NCBI RefSeq assembly: GCF_033568475.1 | Contig: NC_133121.1 | Location: 131,906,375-131,970,374 of the forward strand | Reading direction: 5' to 3' | Length of the DNA stretch: 64,000 nt | DNA from: Henckelia pumila | Lineage: Eukaryota > Streptophyta > Magnoliopsida > Lamiales > Gesneriaceae | In this document: positions 33,900-46,289 of the stretch, in pieces | Layout of the letters: each line of letters begins with the position of its first letter | How positions within the stretch are numbered: the first letter of the stretch is position 1 | Program-made: the position numbers and the translations under genes | The notes under the pieces: model-generated | Told to the model about the DNA's origin: nothing | What the model saw: only the letters and a program-made list of their open reading frames with translations | The model's database searches: none

Positions 33900-36485
33900 A
33901 TTTCACTGCTCATGCATGTTTATTCACACTCACACACACTATTTTTTTTATAAGATTTTTTGAAATAAGTTGGAGTATATATATACTTCTTTATTCAATT
34001 AATTTATATAATAATACTAAATTTTTCCACTTTATTTGTTCTTTATCTCTAAAATTAAAGTTAATAAGAAGTAAAAGATCAGTAGAACATAGTACTCTTT
34101 ACACCATAAATTTTTAAGTAATGAATTTCAATGTCTAATATATACCAAACAATTATATAAAATTATTTGTTTTAACAAAAAGAGGGGAAAACAAGAAGCA
34201 GTATTTACTGGGCGAAGCGTAAAGTTTGGGAAGAGCGAAAAAAAAAAGGTGTTGGAATTATGCGAAGCGAATATACTAGTGGATCTCTCGGATGGTCCGA
34301 AAGACGAGGCCAGATAATAAGAATCTTACAGCATATTCGCAACTTAGGTGGGCCCCAGATTTATCTTCTAAAATGTTACGTGTTAGTCACTCAAAACCAT
34401 TTTTTTTAATACAATTAGATCGAATATCAAATTACATTAAATTGTAATATTAAAAAATGAAATTGACCGTACAATCGATTGAACTTGAGCATGAACTCGA
34501 GACGTGCTTGTCTCAAACAAAAAAATAATTAAATCAACTTAAATACCGCAGTAACTCAAAACGATTTTTTTTTTGTTACTCGCGATATTTAATTTTTTTT
34601 TTATTTTTCTCGGTCGGATGAGTTTAAAAAAATTATGTTCCGAAATTTTATCATCCCAATTAAAATATATGTATCAATATAAATATAAAAAACATGTCAA
34701 GACGTGATGGAGAATGGGATATATCAAGGATATCTATCAATATAAATATAAATATAAATATAAATATAACGAATAATATAAGTATCAAAATGGGTTAGTG
34801 GAACGAGTCAAAATATCAAAATGAGTTGTATTGATGTGATGGAGAATGGGATATATCAAGGATCTAACTTTTGTGTAATTTTATTTTTTATTTTTAAAAA
34901 ATATAGTAATTATTTCTATTTCTTTATGATTCAATTATTAATTAATCATATTTTATTAAAAAAATTAATTGATCACAATATTGCTTAGTATTTTGACCAT
35001 AACACATTATATATAATTTGTTGAGTGGACTCAATTGATTAAATATTCGATGGACATGGATGCGTGCATATTTGAATACATATTGATGATTAATACACGA
35101 GGAGTGACTGAATAGAATACGCAATCAATTGCTCCAAATTAAAGAGTTGAGTAAGTGAAGTAAATGAATATTTGACAAATTGTCATGAGTTAATTGATAT
35201 TTTTTATCGACATTTTTTGATATCTTTTCACACAAGTTTTCATAGTGCAATTTAATTGGACACATTAGTGTGTATGCTACTGCATTAACCTAAGGTTTAG
35301 TCGGTGTGTACCGAATGATACTGAATGCTTCCATTGTCATAAAAAAAATGCACTCAATTAATTACATTTTTTGAGCGACTAAAATAATTAAATTTTAATT
35401 TGTCGTGGATTGGCCTTTTTCCAAACTCTAACTCTCTAAGCACCTGCCCGGCGTTTTTTTAAAACTAAAAGTCAAGAAAATTAAAACATGGAACTCATGA
35501 AACTCGTCAATTCAGCCTGATTAGAAAGTTGCATCCTTTTAATAAAGATTTTTTTAATTTTCGATTGCCTCAAATATATAGTCAATTTTCTATATTTAGC
35601 CACATTTTTTTTTGTTTATGTTTACTAATATATACCCCATTAATTGAGTCGTGGAAAATGTGAATTAAATAAGGATAAAATAATAAGAGTTTTTTTTTTA
35701 AAAAAAATTTGTTTTTCTAATAATTTTTTAAATTTATGTGAAAACAAATCATCCTGTATATTTGAGAGGAAGGAAATAACAATGAATAATAAACCCACAA
35801 ACATTATAAATTAATAAATTTACTGACAAAAATTAAAGTTGTTAATGACCTGGAAAAATTATTCTCGTAATTTTAGCCGCGAAGAAATCGAGGGAAATGG
35901 TTGCTATCGACTATCTACGGCAGATTAATGCTAAAAAGTAAAGATTATGCTAAAATGTCGAGAAGTATGTTGTATCTACGTACAATAAAGGTTATACATA
36001 TACATTACCTTTGAATTAGTACAAAACTATAGCAAATACACTTTTTAATTTTTTTAAAAAAAAATTTAAAAATACATTTGAGATAGTTTTATAACTTCAA
36101 AAATAACAATGTGTATATATTTTCTAAATGTCTTTGGCAGAGGAAACATTGGAGGGATTTTTGTTATACTCTATATATATATATATATATATATTGCTGA
36201 AAGGCTCCTAGATTTACACGTTTGGTTCCTTGTTTCTACAAAACCAACAAATTTGCCGTCTTCCCAGCTTTATGATTCCTTGGTATTGGTTTATTACTTT
36301 ATTAAGCTTTGCTTTAATTGGACGAATAATCTTGGATTTTAAAACGATGAAAATTGAATAGATTTGAAAATTCATTTAATTGCATTTAAAACAATTTTTT
36401 TTAAATCGAAATCAAGAATTTGAAAACCAATCACTTCAAATATCTCCCATCGGAAATATTGCTTAATTAATTAACATATAAATTA
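33900..36485. other. Intergenic DNA between phosphatase and next gene
   Basis: No gene is seen. A phrase TGATGGAGAATGGGATATATCAAGGAT occurs twice (near 34705 and 34837) on either side of a TATAAA-type 6-bp tandem repeat at about 34738-34768. An AT microsatellite lies at about 36170-36193. Confidence 0.55.
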
Positions 36486-36778
36486 AGGAAAAATTGCTTT
36501 TTTGGTCCTGTAAGTTTATCACTTTGCGATTTTAGTTCTTTATATTTTCAGATTTCAGTTTTAGTCCGCTATCTTTATTTTTTTGGCAATTTTAGTCATT
36601 TTTATGATGTGGCGCTGACGTAACACCAATTCAGTGCGGATGTGGAGCTGACGTGTACAGTGCTACGTAAGCATTTTCGAATAAAAAGGACCGAAATTGC
36701 CAAAAATCAAAACATACAGGACTAAAACTGAAATGTGAAAACATAAATGATCAAAATCGCAAAATGATTTTATAAATC
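36486..36778. mobile_element. MITE family B, copy 1
   Basis: The left arm GGAAAAATTGCTTTTTTGGT runs on through CTGTAAGTTTATCACTTTGC. Its reverse complement is found at the intact right end of the second copy (49955-50003), so the family has inverted ends of at least 46 bp. A CCACATC/TGACGTGTACAG-rich core and GGCAATTTTAGTC/GACCGAAATTGCC inner repeats are shared by both copies. In this copy the right terminus is truncated. Confidence 0.75.
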
Positions 36779-36892
36779 AGCATTGTAACAACGAGCTAGT
36801 ACTTTATATGCAATAACATAATATAATATAAATATGTATGTGTTGTCCAAGGAATTGAAATGATCTCTAGCTTGTCTCATTAGTTTTCGCTT

Positions 36893-36906
36893 GTTTATAT
36901 ATATAA
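36893..36906 (+). promoter_or_regulatory. TATA box of the small secreted protein gene
   Basis: TTTATATATATAAC lies about 90 bp upstream of the ATG at 36991, with no other ATG in frame between them. Confidence 0.55.
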
Positions 36907-36990
36907 CGCGAAAATAAGTATCCGATCCCCCAATCTGATCAAGAACACGATCATAAAAAAAAACACCCATTAAATTAAAGACAAATTTTC

Positions 36991-37224
36991 ATGGCTCCTA
37001 AAATCAGTACTATGTGTGTTATCCTCATTCTTGTGGCAATAATTGTGACAACCTCGGACGGCCAAATCCAACCTCCATGGATGCCATGTTGTCAAGCGAA
37101 CGTTGTGGATTGCTGCCCCGAAAGCATCCGTAAAACAAAAACTTACGATTCTCCTGATACTAAGCCTACTCCGACTCCGACGACCGTTCACAAGTTGATC
37201 CCACATATGTGGAATCGTCCTTAA
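36991..37224 (+). CDS. Small secreted cysteine-containing protein, family unknown
   Basis: A single-exon frame of 77 residues. The first 24 form a convincing signal peptide with the hydrophobic core MCVILILVAIIVTT, followed by mature sequence starting near QIQPPW. The mature part has two vicinal cysteine pairs (MPCCQ and DCCPE, seven residues apart), then a Lys/Thr/Pro-rich tail (DTKPTPTPTT). The pairs suggest disulfide bonding. A TATA box sits at a suitable distance upstream. I recognise no known family: it is not a defensin or lipid transfer protein, and it is unrelated in sequence to the secreted peptides at 47.7 and 50.4 kb. Existence is supported by signal peptide, promoter and open frame only. 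Confidence 0.6.
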   Translation: MAPKISTMCVILILVAIIVTTSDGQIQPPWMPCCQANVVDCCPESIRKTKTYDSPDTKPTPTPTTVHKLIPHMWNRP

Positions 37225-38231
37225 ATCGTACGTTCTACCTCTCTCGATGGCCTACTCCTTAATTAGGGGACGATATATATAGCATCTGATAAGTATTCTA
37301 AAATTTCTATTTCCAATAAACGCATTCAGCACAATCTATGATCCCCAGTACAGTACTAGATCAAATCCTCATGAACAATTTCTCATCTGCTCCTTAATTC
37401 GTTCGTGTGTTGTGCTCAAGCCCACGTGTTACTCATGTTTTGTGTCTGGTTAATTTGTATTTGTACGTTCCACTTAATTAATTCTTGTATTATACCACTA
37501 GTTTTGTTCATGTGCTTAATACGAATTCTTATCGACACTCAGGTAGTGTTTGGGAGAGTTTCTAAAAAGCACTTCTCAGTTTTTTATTAACAAAATTTTG
37601 AAATTTTATTAAGAAAAAGCCGAAAATTGTTTCCTAAAAGCTTTCCTTAAATGAACCATACATCTAATAGAGAGAAAGATATATAAATTAAACACAAATA
37701 ATTATAATAGAAAGGATCGATCGGATATATAACACGCGTGCACACATGCATATATAAATATATATACAAATTATGTGCTTGAACTGGACATGTATGGCGC
37801 ACGTACGTGCAGTCTCTTATTTGATACATGCATCAATTCCAGCTCCCCAAAAAATAATTAATAATAATAATAAATGTTAATTATACAAATTCCATCCCTC
37901 TAAATTTATTGCCTTGGCTAGTTTCGGTCTTCACTGACTCCAACATGTATTCTCTTTATTACAAATGAAGCATGCAAGGTTAATTTTTAATTAGCAGCAC
38001 AACTCGATATTCGAGCGGGTTTTACGTGGATCTCGAATGGAATCGACTTTGATGCATGTTTCCTGTACGTCCTCATGAATTTATATATCCACATGCATGC
38101 ATCATTTAATTTATTCACAGGAATAAGACGATAAAACGTGTACGTAATATAATATAGGGATCATATAAATAAATACACATAGATAATAACATTATTTATC
38201 ATTTTTCATAAAAATTGAGTCAACCGTTGGA

Positions 38232-38286
<55 letters not shown>

Positions 38287-38310
38287 CAATCGTTTCATCC
38301 ACAATTCCAC
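37225..38310. other. Intergenic DNA before the copia insertion
   Basis: No gene is seen. A decayed MITE of the GTAGTGTTTGG family spans about 37539-37655 (GGTAGTGTTTGGGAGAGTTT at the left). A pure AT microsatellite of about 52 bp lies at 38233-38284. Confidence 0.6.
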
Positions 38311-38347
38311 ATGCATGTACCGATGGAGACTTTAAGACATTGGTTGG

Positions 38348-38497
38348 TATTACAATTTGTGAAAGTGAATTGAATTGAATCAGAAACTTCTGAAAAGTAT
38401 TTATACAACAAATCGTAACTACTAATTAACTATCTAGCTAACTTACTATTCAACGAACTTTTAATTACAATTATCAATATGAATTTATATTCTAATA
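38348..38497 (-). repeat. 3' LTR of the copia element
   Basis: 150 bp, nearly identical to 42901-43046. It contains an extra TTAC in the CTAACTTACTATTC stretch. Confidence 0.95.
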
Positions 38498-38548
38498 TCC
38501 CCCTCAAGATGGACTATATATGTTCGTGATGGACATCTTGGACAGCAA

Positions 38549-41500
38549 TCAAGACAACGTTGAATGTGGAAGTGGCTTTGTAAACATGTCCGCAAGTTGA
38601 AGATGCGAACGAATGGGCATGAGTTTGATGATCCCAGCAGTGAGTTTGCTTCGTATAAAATGGCAATCAATCTCGATGTGTTTGGTGCGCTCATGAAAAA
38701 CCGGATTGTTGGCAAGGTGTATAGCTGATTGGTTGTCACAAAAAATGCTGACGGGTGTGGGAGAAGCAACCTGGAAATCCTTGAGAAGCTGAAGAAGCCA
38801 GATTATTTCACTTGTGGTACTCGCTAAAACACGATATTCAGCTTCAGTAGACGACTTGGATATTGTCACTTGTTTTTTTGTTTTCCATGAGATGAGTGCA
38901 TCGCCAAGAAAAACACAAAAACCGGTAACTGATCTTCTTGTGTCTGGACATGTTGCCTAATCAGCATCGGAAAATGCATGCAAATGAGAAGAAGCATTGG
39001 CTGGAAAAAATATGCCTTGTCCAGGAGTTGATTTTAGATACCTCAACAACTGATGAACTGCCTTCAAGTGAGTAGTGCGGGGTGTAGCAACATATTGGCT
39101 TAATTTATGGACAGCAAACATGATATCAGGCCTGGAAAGGGTTAGATATAAAAGTTTGCCTATGAGCCTACGATATTGAGTGATGTCCTCAAGTAAATCA
39201 CCCTCAAATGAAGTCAATCGAGCTCGAGAATCCATAGGTGCATTGGCTAGTTTGCTACCCAAGAAACCTGTATCATTTAACAAATTGAGAGTGTAATTGC
39301 GCTGAGATAAGGAAATTCCTTTTGCTGACCGTGCAATCTCAAGACCAAGAAAGTATTTAAGATGACCAAGATCCTTAAGCTTGAATCGACTTTGAAGTTC
39401 AGACTTGAAATTATGAATAACATCAGACGATGGCCCGGCGATGATGATATCATCAACATACACAAGTAATGCTAAGAATGAAGATCCTGAGCCTCTGATG
39501 AATAATGTGTAGTCTACTTGAGATTGTGTAAATTTGGATTCAAGTAAGAATGTGGAGAACTTTGTATACCATTGGCGGGATGCTTGGCGAAGACCATAAA
39601 TTGATTTATGTAAACGATAGACCAATTTCTGAGATGATGAAGCTTGTTGGTTTGAGACAGAGTATCCAAGAGGAAGATCCATGTAAACTTCTTCAGTGAG
39701 GTCACCATTAAGAAAAGCATTATTAACATCTAACTGAGCAAGATCCCAATTATGATTAGCCGCTAATGCAAGTAAAACTTTGACAGTGGCCAACTTAGAA
39801 ACTGGAGAAAAAGTTTCAAAGAAATCAACACCTTCTTGTTGAGTATATCCCTTGGCAACCAAACGAGCCTTTTGGCGATTGACTGATCCATCCGCTGCAT
39901 ATTTTACTTTATAGACCCATCGACAACCGATAGAATGTTTTCCTAACGGCAATGGTACTACTGACCAGGTGTGATTGGATTCTATAGCATCAAGTTCCTC
40001 TTGCATGGCAGCCCTCCAAGCAGGAATTTTTACTGCTTGATGAAAAAATTGAGGTTCATATTGGGAGGAAACATTAAGCACAAAATTTTTATGAGATGAA
40101 GATAATGTGTTGTATGAGAGGTGCTGACTGATAGGATATTGAATTCTAGAAACAGGAGTTGTATTGTGATGCAATAAGTGACAATGATAATCTCTAAGAT
40201 ATGTTGGTTGTCTTGTGACTCTGGATGATGTACGAGTAGTCTGTGGCTGTGAAGGAAAGGGATTATCATTAGATGGAATTCTTGAGTTTTCAACTGGGAG
40301 TGTATCAGGAGTATGATCATCTAATTCAAGAAGTGCCAAGTCAGAGGAATTTGCTGGTTTAGGAAGCACCATGGTTGGAAATGGGTCAACTGATGTTTCC
40401 AGAGATGATATTTTGATAAAAGGAAATGTGGATTCATGAAAAACCACATCTCGAGATACAAATGTTTCTTTACAGGTTAAATCAAAGAGCTTGTAGCCTT
40501 TCATCCCTGGAGGATATCCTAAAAAGACACAAAGTCTGGCTCTAGGAAGAAATTTTTCCCGATGTGCTGCAAGGGTTGAAGCAAATGCAAGGCAGCCAAA
40601 TACTTTAAGATGTGAATAATTAACTGCTTGACCATAAAGTAACTCATATGGAGATTCATGTTGGATGGAAGAAGATGGAATCCGATTTATAAGGTATGCA
40701 GCTGTGAGAACACAATCACCCCAAAATTGAGCAGGAATATGAGACTGAAAAAAGAGTGAGCGAGCAACATTTAATAAGTGTTGATGCTTTCTTTCAACAA
40801 CTGAATTCTGTTGTGGTGTTTGTACGCAAGAAAACTGATGTATGATGCCTTTAGTTTGGAAAAACTCAGTGAAAAGGAGTTCTTTGGCATTATCAGTGCG
40901 AAAAGCTTTGATTCTCTTGTTAAATTGAGTTTCAATCAAGTTATAGAATCTGGAAATCATACCCAAAGCTTCAGATTTATGCTGCATAAGGAAAACCCAG
41001 GTAAAACGTGTACAATCATCAACCAAAGTCAGAAAATATCTCTGATTATTGTATGTATTGACATTATAAGGACCCCAAATATCACAATGTACAAGGTCAA
41101 AAGCATTAGAAGACATATGTTGCTCAGAAGAAAACGATAAGCGTTTCTGTTTAGCCAATGGACAGATATGACATGGGCTGGTATTCTGGGAAGTAGCTGT
41201 AGTGATGTGTAAGCAATCCTTCATTTTATTCAAAACATTGGTGGATGGATGTCCAAGACGAGAGTGCCACATTGAAGTATCAACTTGATTGATGAAGAAA
41301 ACTGGAGGTGATTTGTTAGTATCCAGGATGTAGAGCCCTTCTATGAGGTTACCCTTGCCAATCATCCTCTCGGTTGGCAAGTCCTGAATGATGAAGGATT
41401 TGTCAAAGAATTGAATCACTGATGTTGTATTTGCTAGCAAGAAACTCATAGATAACAGATTGAATTTGAACTCAGGTATATACAAAACATCTGATAGCAC

Positions 41501-42793
41501 CAAATTTGGACCCAACTGAACATCTCCACAAAATTTAACCTCAATATGATCATGATTAGGCAGTGTAACTCTGGAATTTGCTACTGCTTTTAGTGATGTA
41601 AAAACATCAATATTTGAACAAATATGACGAGAAGCACCTGAATCAACTATCCAACACTTAGAAGAATTCAAAACAGGAGGGACTGATACAGAGAAACAGG
41701 TACCTGTTGTGGAACCAGAACTAGCTCCATAGACATTCTTGGAGTCAAAAGTGGCGAGATGTTGCATAAATGATGTCATAAGTTGTTTCATTTGAGACTT
41801 TTCAAGATTGTGAAATATATTGGAGGTAGGTGATTCAGTGGAAACTTGATTGACAACATTGTGATTATCATTGATGTTTGGAGGGTGTCGGTGCTTGTAA
41901 CTAGGGGGATAACCATGTATTTTATAACATGTCTCAATTGTATGACCAGGTGCTTTACAAGCTGTACAATAGGGCCTGCCTCTCTGCGGCTTTTGAGCAG
42001 TCCTCGAAGCGTGAGCTGGTTTTTGATAGAAATCCCCTTTGAGAGCAAAAGCCATGCTATTTCCTGAAATATCATGAATAGGATTGCCAATCGTCCTTTG
42101 ACGCTCCTCTTGGACAATTAAGGCAAAAACACGATTAATAGGAGGCATTGGATCTGTAAGTAATATCTGACTTCGAACATGTGCGAAAGAATCATTAAGA
42201 CCCATCAAGAAAGCCATGGTGTAATTCATTTGAAAATAATCATCAATTTTCTTTACACCTTGACATATGCATTTGCCACAAGTACACATAGGGCGAAAAT
42301 GATTGAGTTCTTCCCAGAATGCTTTGAGTTTAGTAAAATATACACTGACCAGATCTTGTCCTTGACAAAGAGATACCAAATCACGTCGAAGTTGAAAGAT
42401 TCGGGGACCATTACTCTGCTGAAAACGATCTTGAAGATCAATCCAAATTTCCGCTGCCGATTCGGCAAACAAAATGCTCGCTGATATATCTTTAGATACT
42501 GAGTTTAGCAGCCAAGAAATCACAATGTTGTTGTTTCTAATCCAAGCATTTAGGAGATTGACTTCGGAAGTAGCAGGTTTGGGAATAGATCCATCGATAA
42601 ACCCCAGCTTGTTCTTGACAGATAGAGCAATCTTCATCGATCTGCTCCAAGAATTGAAATTTTCACAGGTGAGTGGTTGCGATACAAGAATTAGACCGGG
42701 ATTATCAGAATGATGAAGATAATATGGACTCATTGGATCATCCATGATCGATCGTGAAGGTAAATTCCAAGCAGAAGAACCAGCACTTGTCAT
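38549..42793 (-). pseudogene. Copia Gag-Pol polyprotein with one in-frame stop
   Basis: One frame of 1414 codons starting MTSAGSSAWNLPS. In order it carries a Gag domain (PLTCENFNSWSRSMKIAL near residue 40), a CCHC knuckle (CTACKAPGHTIETC near 280), protease (WIVDSGASRHIC near 385), GAG-pre-integrase (MWHSRLGHPS), integrase (HCDIWGPY, RTDNAKE, QTPQQNSVVERKH), reverse transcriptase with YVDDIIIAG near 1145, and RNase H ([28 protein letters not shown]). The only lesion I see is TAG at 38957-38959 in the RNase H entry [17 protein letters not shown], where relatives usually have Trp or Tyr. Read-through or a single reversion would give a full protein. Several overlapping frames are shadows. Confidence 0.93.
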
Positions 42794-42900
42794 GAATCTG
42801 AAGAAAATGATCGATTCAAAGAGAAAAAAAAAATTTGTTGATTCTCAATCAGATCTGAGCGAGAGAGAAGAAGTTGGGTGCGGAAGCCCATCTGATACCA

Positions 42901-43046
42901 TATTACAATTTGTGAAAGTGAATTGAATTGAATCAGAAACTTTTGAAAAGTATTTATACAACAAATCGTAACTACTAATTAACTATCTAACTAACTATTC
43001 AACGAACTTTTAATTACAATTATCAATATGAATTTATATTCTAATA
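42901..43046 (-). repeat. 5' LTR of the copia element
   Basis: 146 bp, bounded inside by the primer binding site and outside by the GTTGG target duplication. On the minus strand it starts TATTAGAATATAAATTC. No clear TATA box other than AGTATTTATACAA-type text on the plus strand could be assigned. Confidence 0.95.
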
Positions 43047-43170
43047 GTTGGAGCTCGATAGGGCATGGTTTTCTAATAATGACGAATTAATGTACGACGA
43101 ACACGATATTGTCCAAGTGGAAGACAACGAAATCCCTGAGGCAATATTAAGAATTACTAGATCATTCTAG

Positions 43171-43453
43171 GGCTCTTTAGCCCGTTCCTCAATCGAAAAT
43201 AAAATCACCAAGCAAATCAAAGGTACGTAGGTATAGGAGCCTTAGCTTGAATTACATGACTAGGGTAAGGGTACACAATGAGCTAGCTAGGATCAATAGA
43301 TCTCTTTTTCTACGCTAATGTTTTTGGGCGGGGATGAAAATAAAATTTTTCAAAAATATGGCTAATTATTAGAAAATTAAAAATGAGAGAACATTGTTTA
43401 ATATTAATTTAACCGAGAATAATAGTAATGATAATATTTACATGACTTGTTTG

Positions 43454-43490
<37 letters not shown>

Positions 43491-43893
43491 TTAAAATAAA
43501 AAAAATAGGTAAAGCATCTGCATGAATGTCCGAATGTACATGAATGATCGTAATTAATTGGTGAGCATGAATGATAATTTTGCTAGGATCCCGCTATTAT
43601 ACCAAGTTACAATTTAGCTATCTTTCATTTATTACACTTGGAACATTATTTTTTTTTTAGCAATGCTATATGTACAACCAATTTTTACACCACAAAAAAT
43701 TCAATACAAAATTTAAATTTATCAAATCTCACGATACATTAAATGAAAAATCTCATGATACCAAATCAAAATTTCACGAGATAATAGCAAAATATCACGA
43801 CATAATTGTTGTAAATATCTTTGTACGATATATTGGTTGTACCTCTAGCATTATTCTATTCGTTTTATAAGAGACATATCTATTAGTTTGCAA

Positions 43894-43927
<34 letters not shown>

Positions 43928-45997
43928 TTTGACAAATTAATCGTTTTATATGACTTTTTTTTTATTTAAAATTTTTTATTTATGAAAATAACATTCACTT
44001 TATGTCTTTTGGTGGTTTCTATTTGCGAAATATCATTCACTTGTGTAAAATTAAAAAATTTTTTTGCGCTTTTGTGACTACTTGTTTACGAAAACACTAT
44101 CTTTTTTTGTATTTTTTTAATTTTATCATTTATTTTTCATTTTTTGTTTTTATTAAAATAAATAGAATCAAGAGAAAATTTCACATTGCATGTACTGACA
44201 GTCTTAATAGTGCATATCTAAACGAATGAAAATTGATTTATATATGTAGTCCACTGAAAAATTAATTTACACAACATTTATCAATAAATCTTCACATGTA
44301 TTAAGATAAGATTTAATTTATCGCAAGCATGACTCCGTCTAAGTCCAGGTATTTTAATTTGTCTTGTCTATACATTGGTCAATTTCGGATGTGGACCAAG
44401 GCAGCATTTAATGATAAGGGCACAGCGCCTCTTCATTGATTCCATCATCTTCGTAAAGAAAATGGTTTTTTCCTATGTATATTTGCCTATTTGTGCTTCG
44501 TTCATTTGTATTTTTAATTTTCATTTTTATTTTGTAATCTTTATTTATTCATAATAATTTTATTCTTTTCTCTTGTGTGAGATAGATGTTACATCATCAC
44601 AACAATGATTTGTCAAGTGTCTCATCAGCACTTTCGATGAAAATAATTGTGTAAATATTTGATTTTAAAAATTACTCATCATCTTCCTATTTTATTACAT
44701 TAGAGTTGCTTTAATTAACTTTTTTCTCCAATTAATTAATGAATTTTAAAATGCATTTACGATTATATCCTAATTTAATTTTCAACAAAATCAAAATTAA
44801 TTTTCAAATTAGTCATTTGATATTGCCTCATTTTTTAGACATTAAATATTTTCTTATTTATAAAAATGACCCTCCTCTATGCCATTAATTTGATGGTTTT
44901 TTTATTTATGAAAATGTCATCCACTTTTATAAAATAGATATTGCGATTTTGTGAGTATTTGTTTACGAAAAGAGTCAAACACTAGTTTGAACATGTATTT
45001 TAAAAATATTTTTAGTGTTTTATAAGTCAAAAAATCATAAACTATGTGATAACATTTTTGTAATTTTTTTTTATAAAAAAAGTGTTCTCCCAACTATAGT
45101 TTTTGAAGAATACTTGAGAGATGTTTTTAAATATTTTTATAATAAAACTATGGAAGGCAAAGATGATTAGATGAACATGCAACGTTATTTTTGAAATGTT
45201 AAAATATTTTTATTGAATAGTTGTGCAAATACATTTATTCTTAAAACAACTTTGAAATATTTTATAATTTTTTTTAAAAAAAAAACTTTTACAAAAACTT
45301 TTTATAAGTACATGTCAAAACAAAACATAAATCTTACTATTAGACGAGATATGCAGTACCCATCAGAACCAAGGGCAGAGCCATCCTCGAGGATTCATTC
45401 GATGCTGCCCCACCCGGACAGTGCCCAAGTGAGAAGCCAACGGACCCAAATATATGCAGATCAATTGATTTGACCTATTGATGTGCCCAAGCCCGTTGGA
45501 TCACCCTTAGAAATAGCAACTCTAACGGCAACATCAACTCTTCCATCCCCCATGGCGAGATCAATTTTACTCGACAAAAATAGATTATAAGATACCATTA
45601 AATATATATATATATATATAATTGTAAATATAAGTAGAATTTAATCATCTAACAAATAAAATTCTGTGAAGCAGTCTAACAGATGTAGCTGAAAGATAGA
45701 AGTTCAATATTTTTGTAATTTTACTATTTATTATTAATTATTTTTTAAAATTTGTTACGTTAAGAAATATTCAGTCTAAGCCCACGTATTTTGTCTTGTT
45801 CATACGCTGGTCAATTTCGGATGCGGACCATGCGTGCACGGCAGCAACTAATGATAAGGGACACCACAAAGCTAATAAATTAGAGCGTCTAATTAATTAA
45901 TTCCATCCATCTTCCACATGTTCAATTATATAAATTTTCGACAGAGAAAATAATTTTTCCACATATTTACGATTTGGGTCTTTATATTTTTAATTGG
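43171..45997. other. Intergenic DNA with relics of a duplicated upstream region
   Basis: No gene is seen. AC/AT microsatellites lie at about 43456-43490 and 43896-43923. A 100-130 bp motif starting GTCTAAG-CC and including GGTCAATTTCGGATG-GGACCA and AATGATAAGGG occurs at about 44335-44460 and again at 45770-45920. Looser versions lie upstream of the secreted peptide genes at 48745-48890 and 51810-51930. These look like copies of one promoter-side region. Confidence 0.5.
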
Positions 45998-46006
45998 AAT
46001 TGAACA

Positions 46007-46215
46007 ACATTGGTACACCGAACCAAAATATCGATTTTTCGCGATATCATTTTTTCGTTAAATATACATTTTTTGGTACATCGAATTTTTTTCGATATCT
46101 ATACGGTATTAGTATGGACTTTGTTCATATCAAAATTTCAAAATTTTGATATCATTATCGATATGAATTTTTTTCATACCAATATTTTGATACAATATAC
46201 CGAAAATTATCCTAA
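46007..46215. mobile_element. Small insertion with 9-bp target duplication
   Basis: A 209-bp segment full of CGATAT and ATACCGAA motifs lies between two copies of AATTGAACA (45998-46006 and 46216-46224). A related uninterrupted flank, TTTTTAATTGGAATTGAACAGC, occurs at about 46888. Nine-base duplications are typical of Mutator-like elements. The terminal inverted repeats are poor, so the class is uncertain. Confidence 0.5.
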
Positions 46216-46289
46216 AATTGAACAGCGTTTTCGAGAGGCCAGTGTTTTGACTCGAATTTCTGAAGGGAATAATAGGGGAAGGTTGGAAA

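Larger units (their letters stand above)
38348..43046 (-). mobile_element. Ty1/copia LTR retrotransposon, nearly intact
   Basis: The complete element is 4.7 kb, with LTRs at 38348-38497 and 42901-43046 and a perfect 5-bp target duplication GTTGG (38343-38347 and 43047-43051). The LTRs differ by a 4-bp indel and about two substitutions, so the insertion is very recent. The primer site TGGTATCAGATGGG follows the 5' LTR at about 42900-42887 and matches initiator-Met tRNA. The polypurine tract (CTTGAGGGGGA on the minus strand, 38498-38508) abuts the 3' LTR. LTR ends are TATTA...TAATA rather than TG...CA. Short LTRs and domain text suggest the Ale/Retrofit group, which is an inference. Confidence 0.95.
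38311..43170 (+). pseudogene. Short host reading frame split by the copia element
   Basis: Left of the insertion an ATG at 38311 (or in frame at 38323) runs into the 5-bp target site. To the right of the element (43052-43170) the same frame continues for about 40 codons to a TAG at 43168, with AATAAA soon after. Counting the duplicated GTTGG once, the frame is uninterrupted and encodes about 51 residues. Its second half is acidic (NNDELMYDEHDIVQVEDNE) and its start is amphipathic (METLRHWLE). No family is recognised. It may be a terminal exon, a small peptide gene or chance. Confidence 0.35.

Noticed and set aside
36970..37206. Minus-strand 78-residue frame opposite the small secreted protein.
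   Set aside because: It has no signal peptide, promoter or family match, whereas the plus frame has both a signal peptide and a TATA box.
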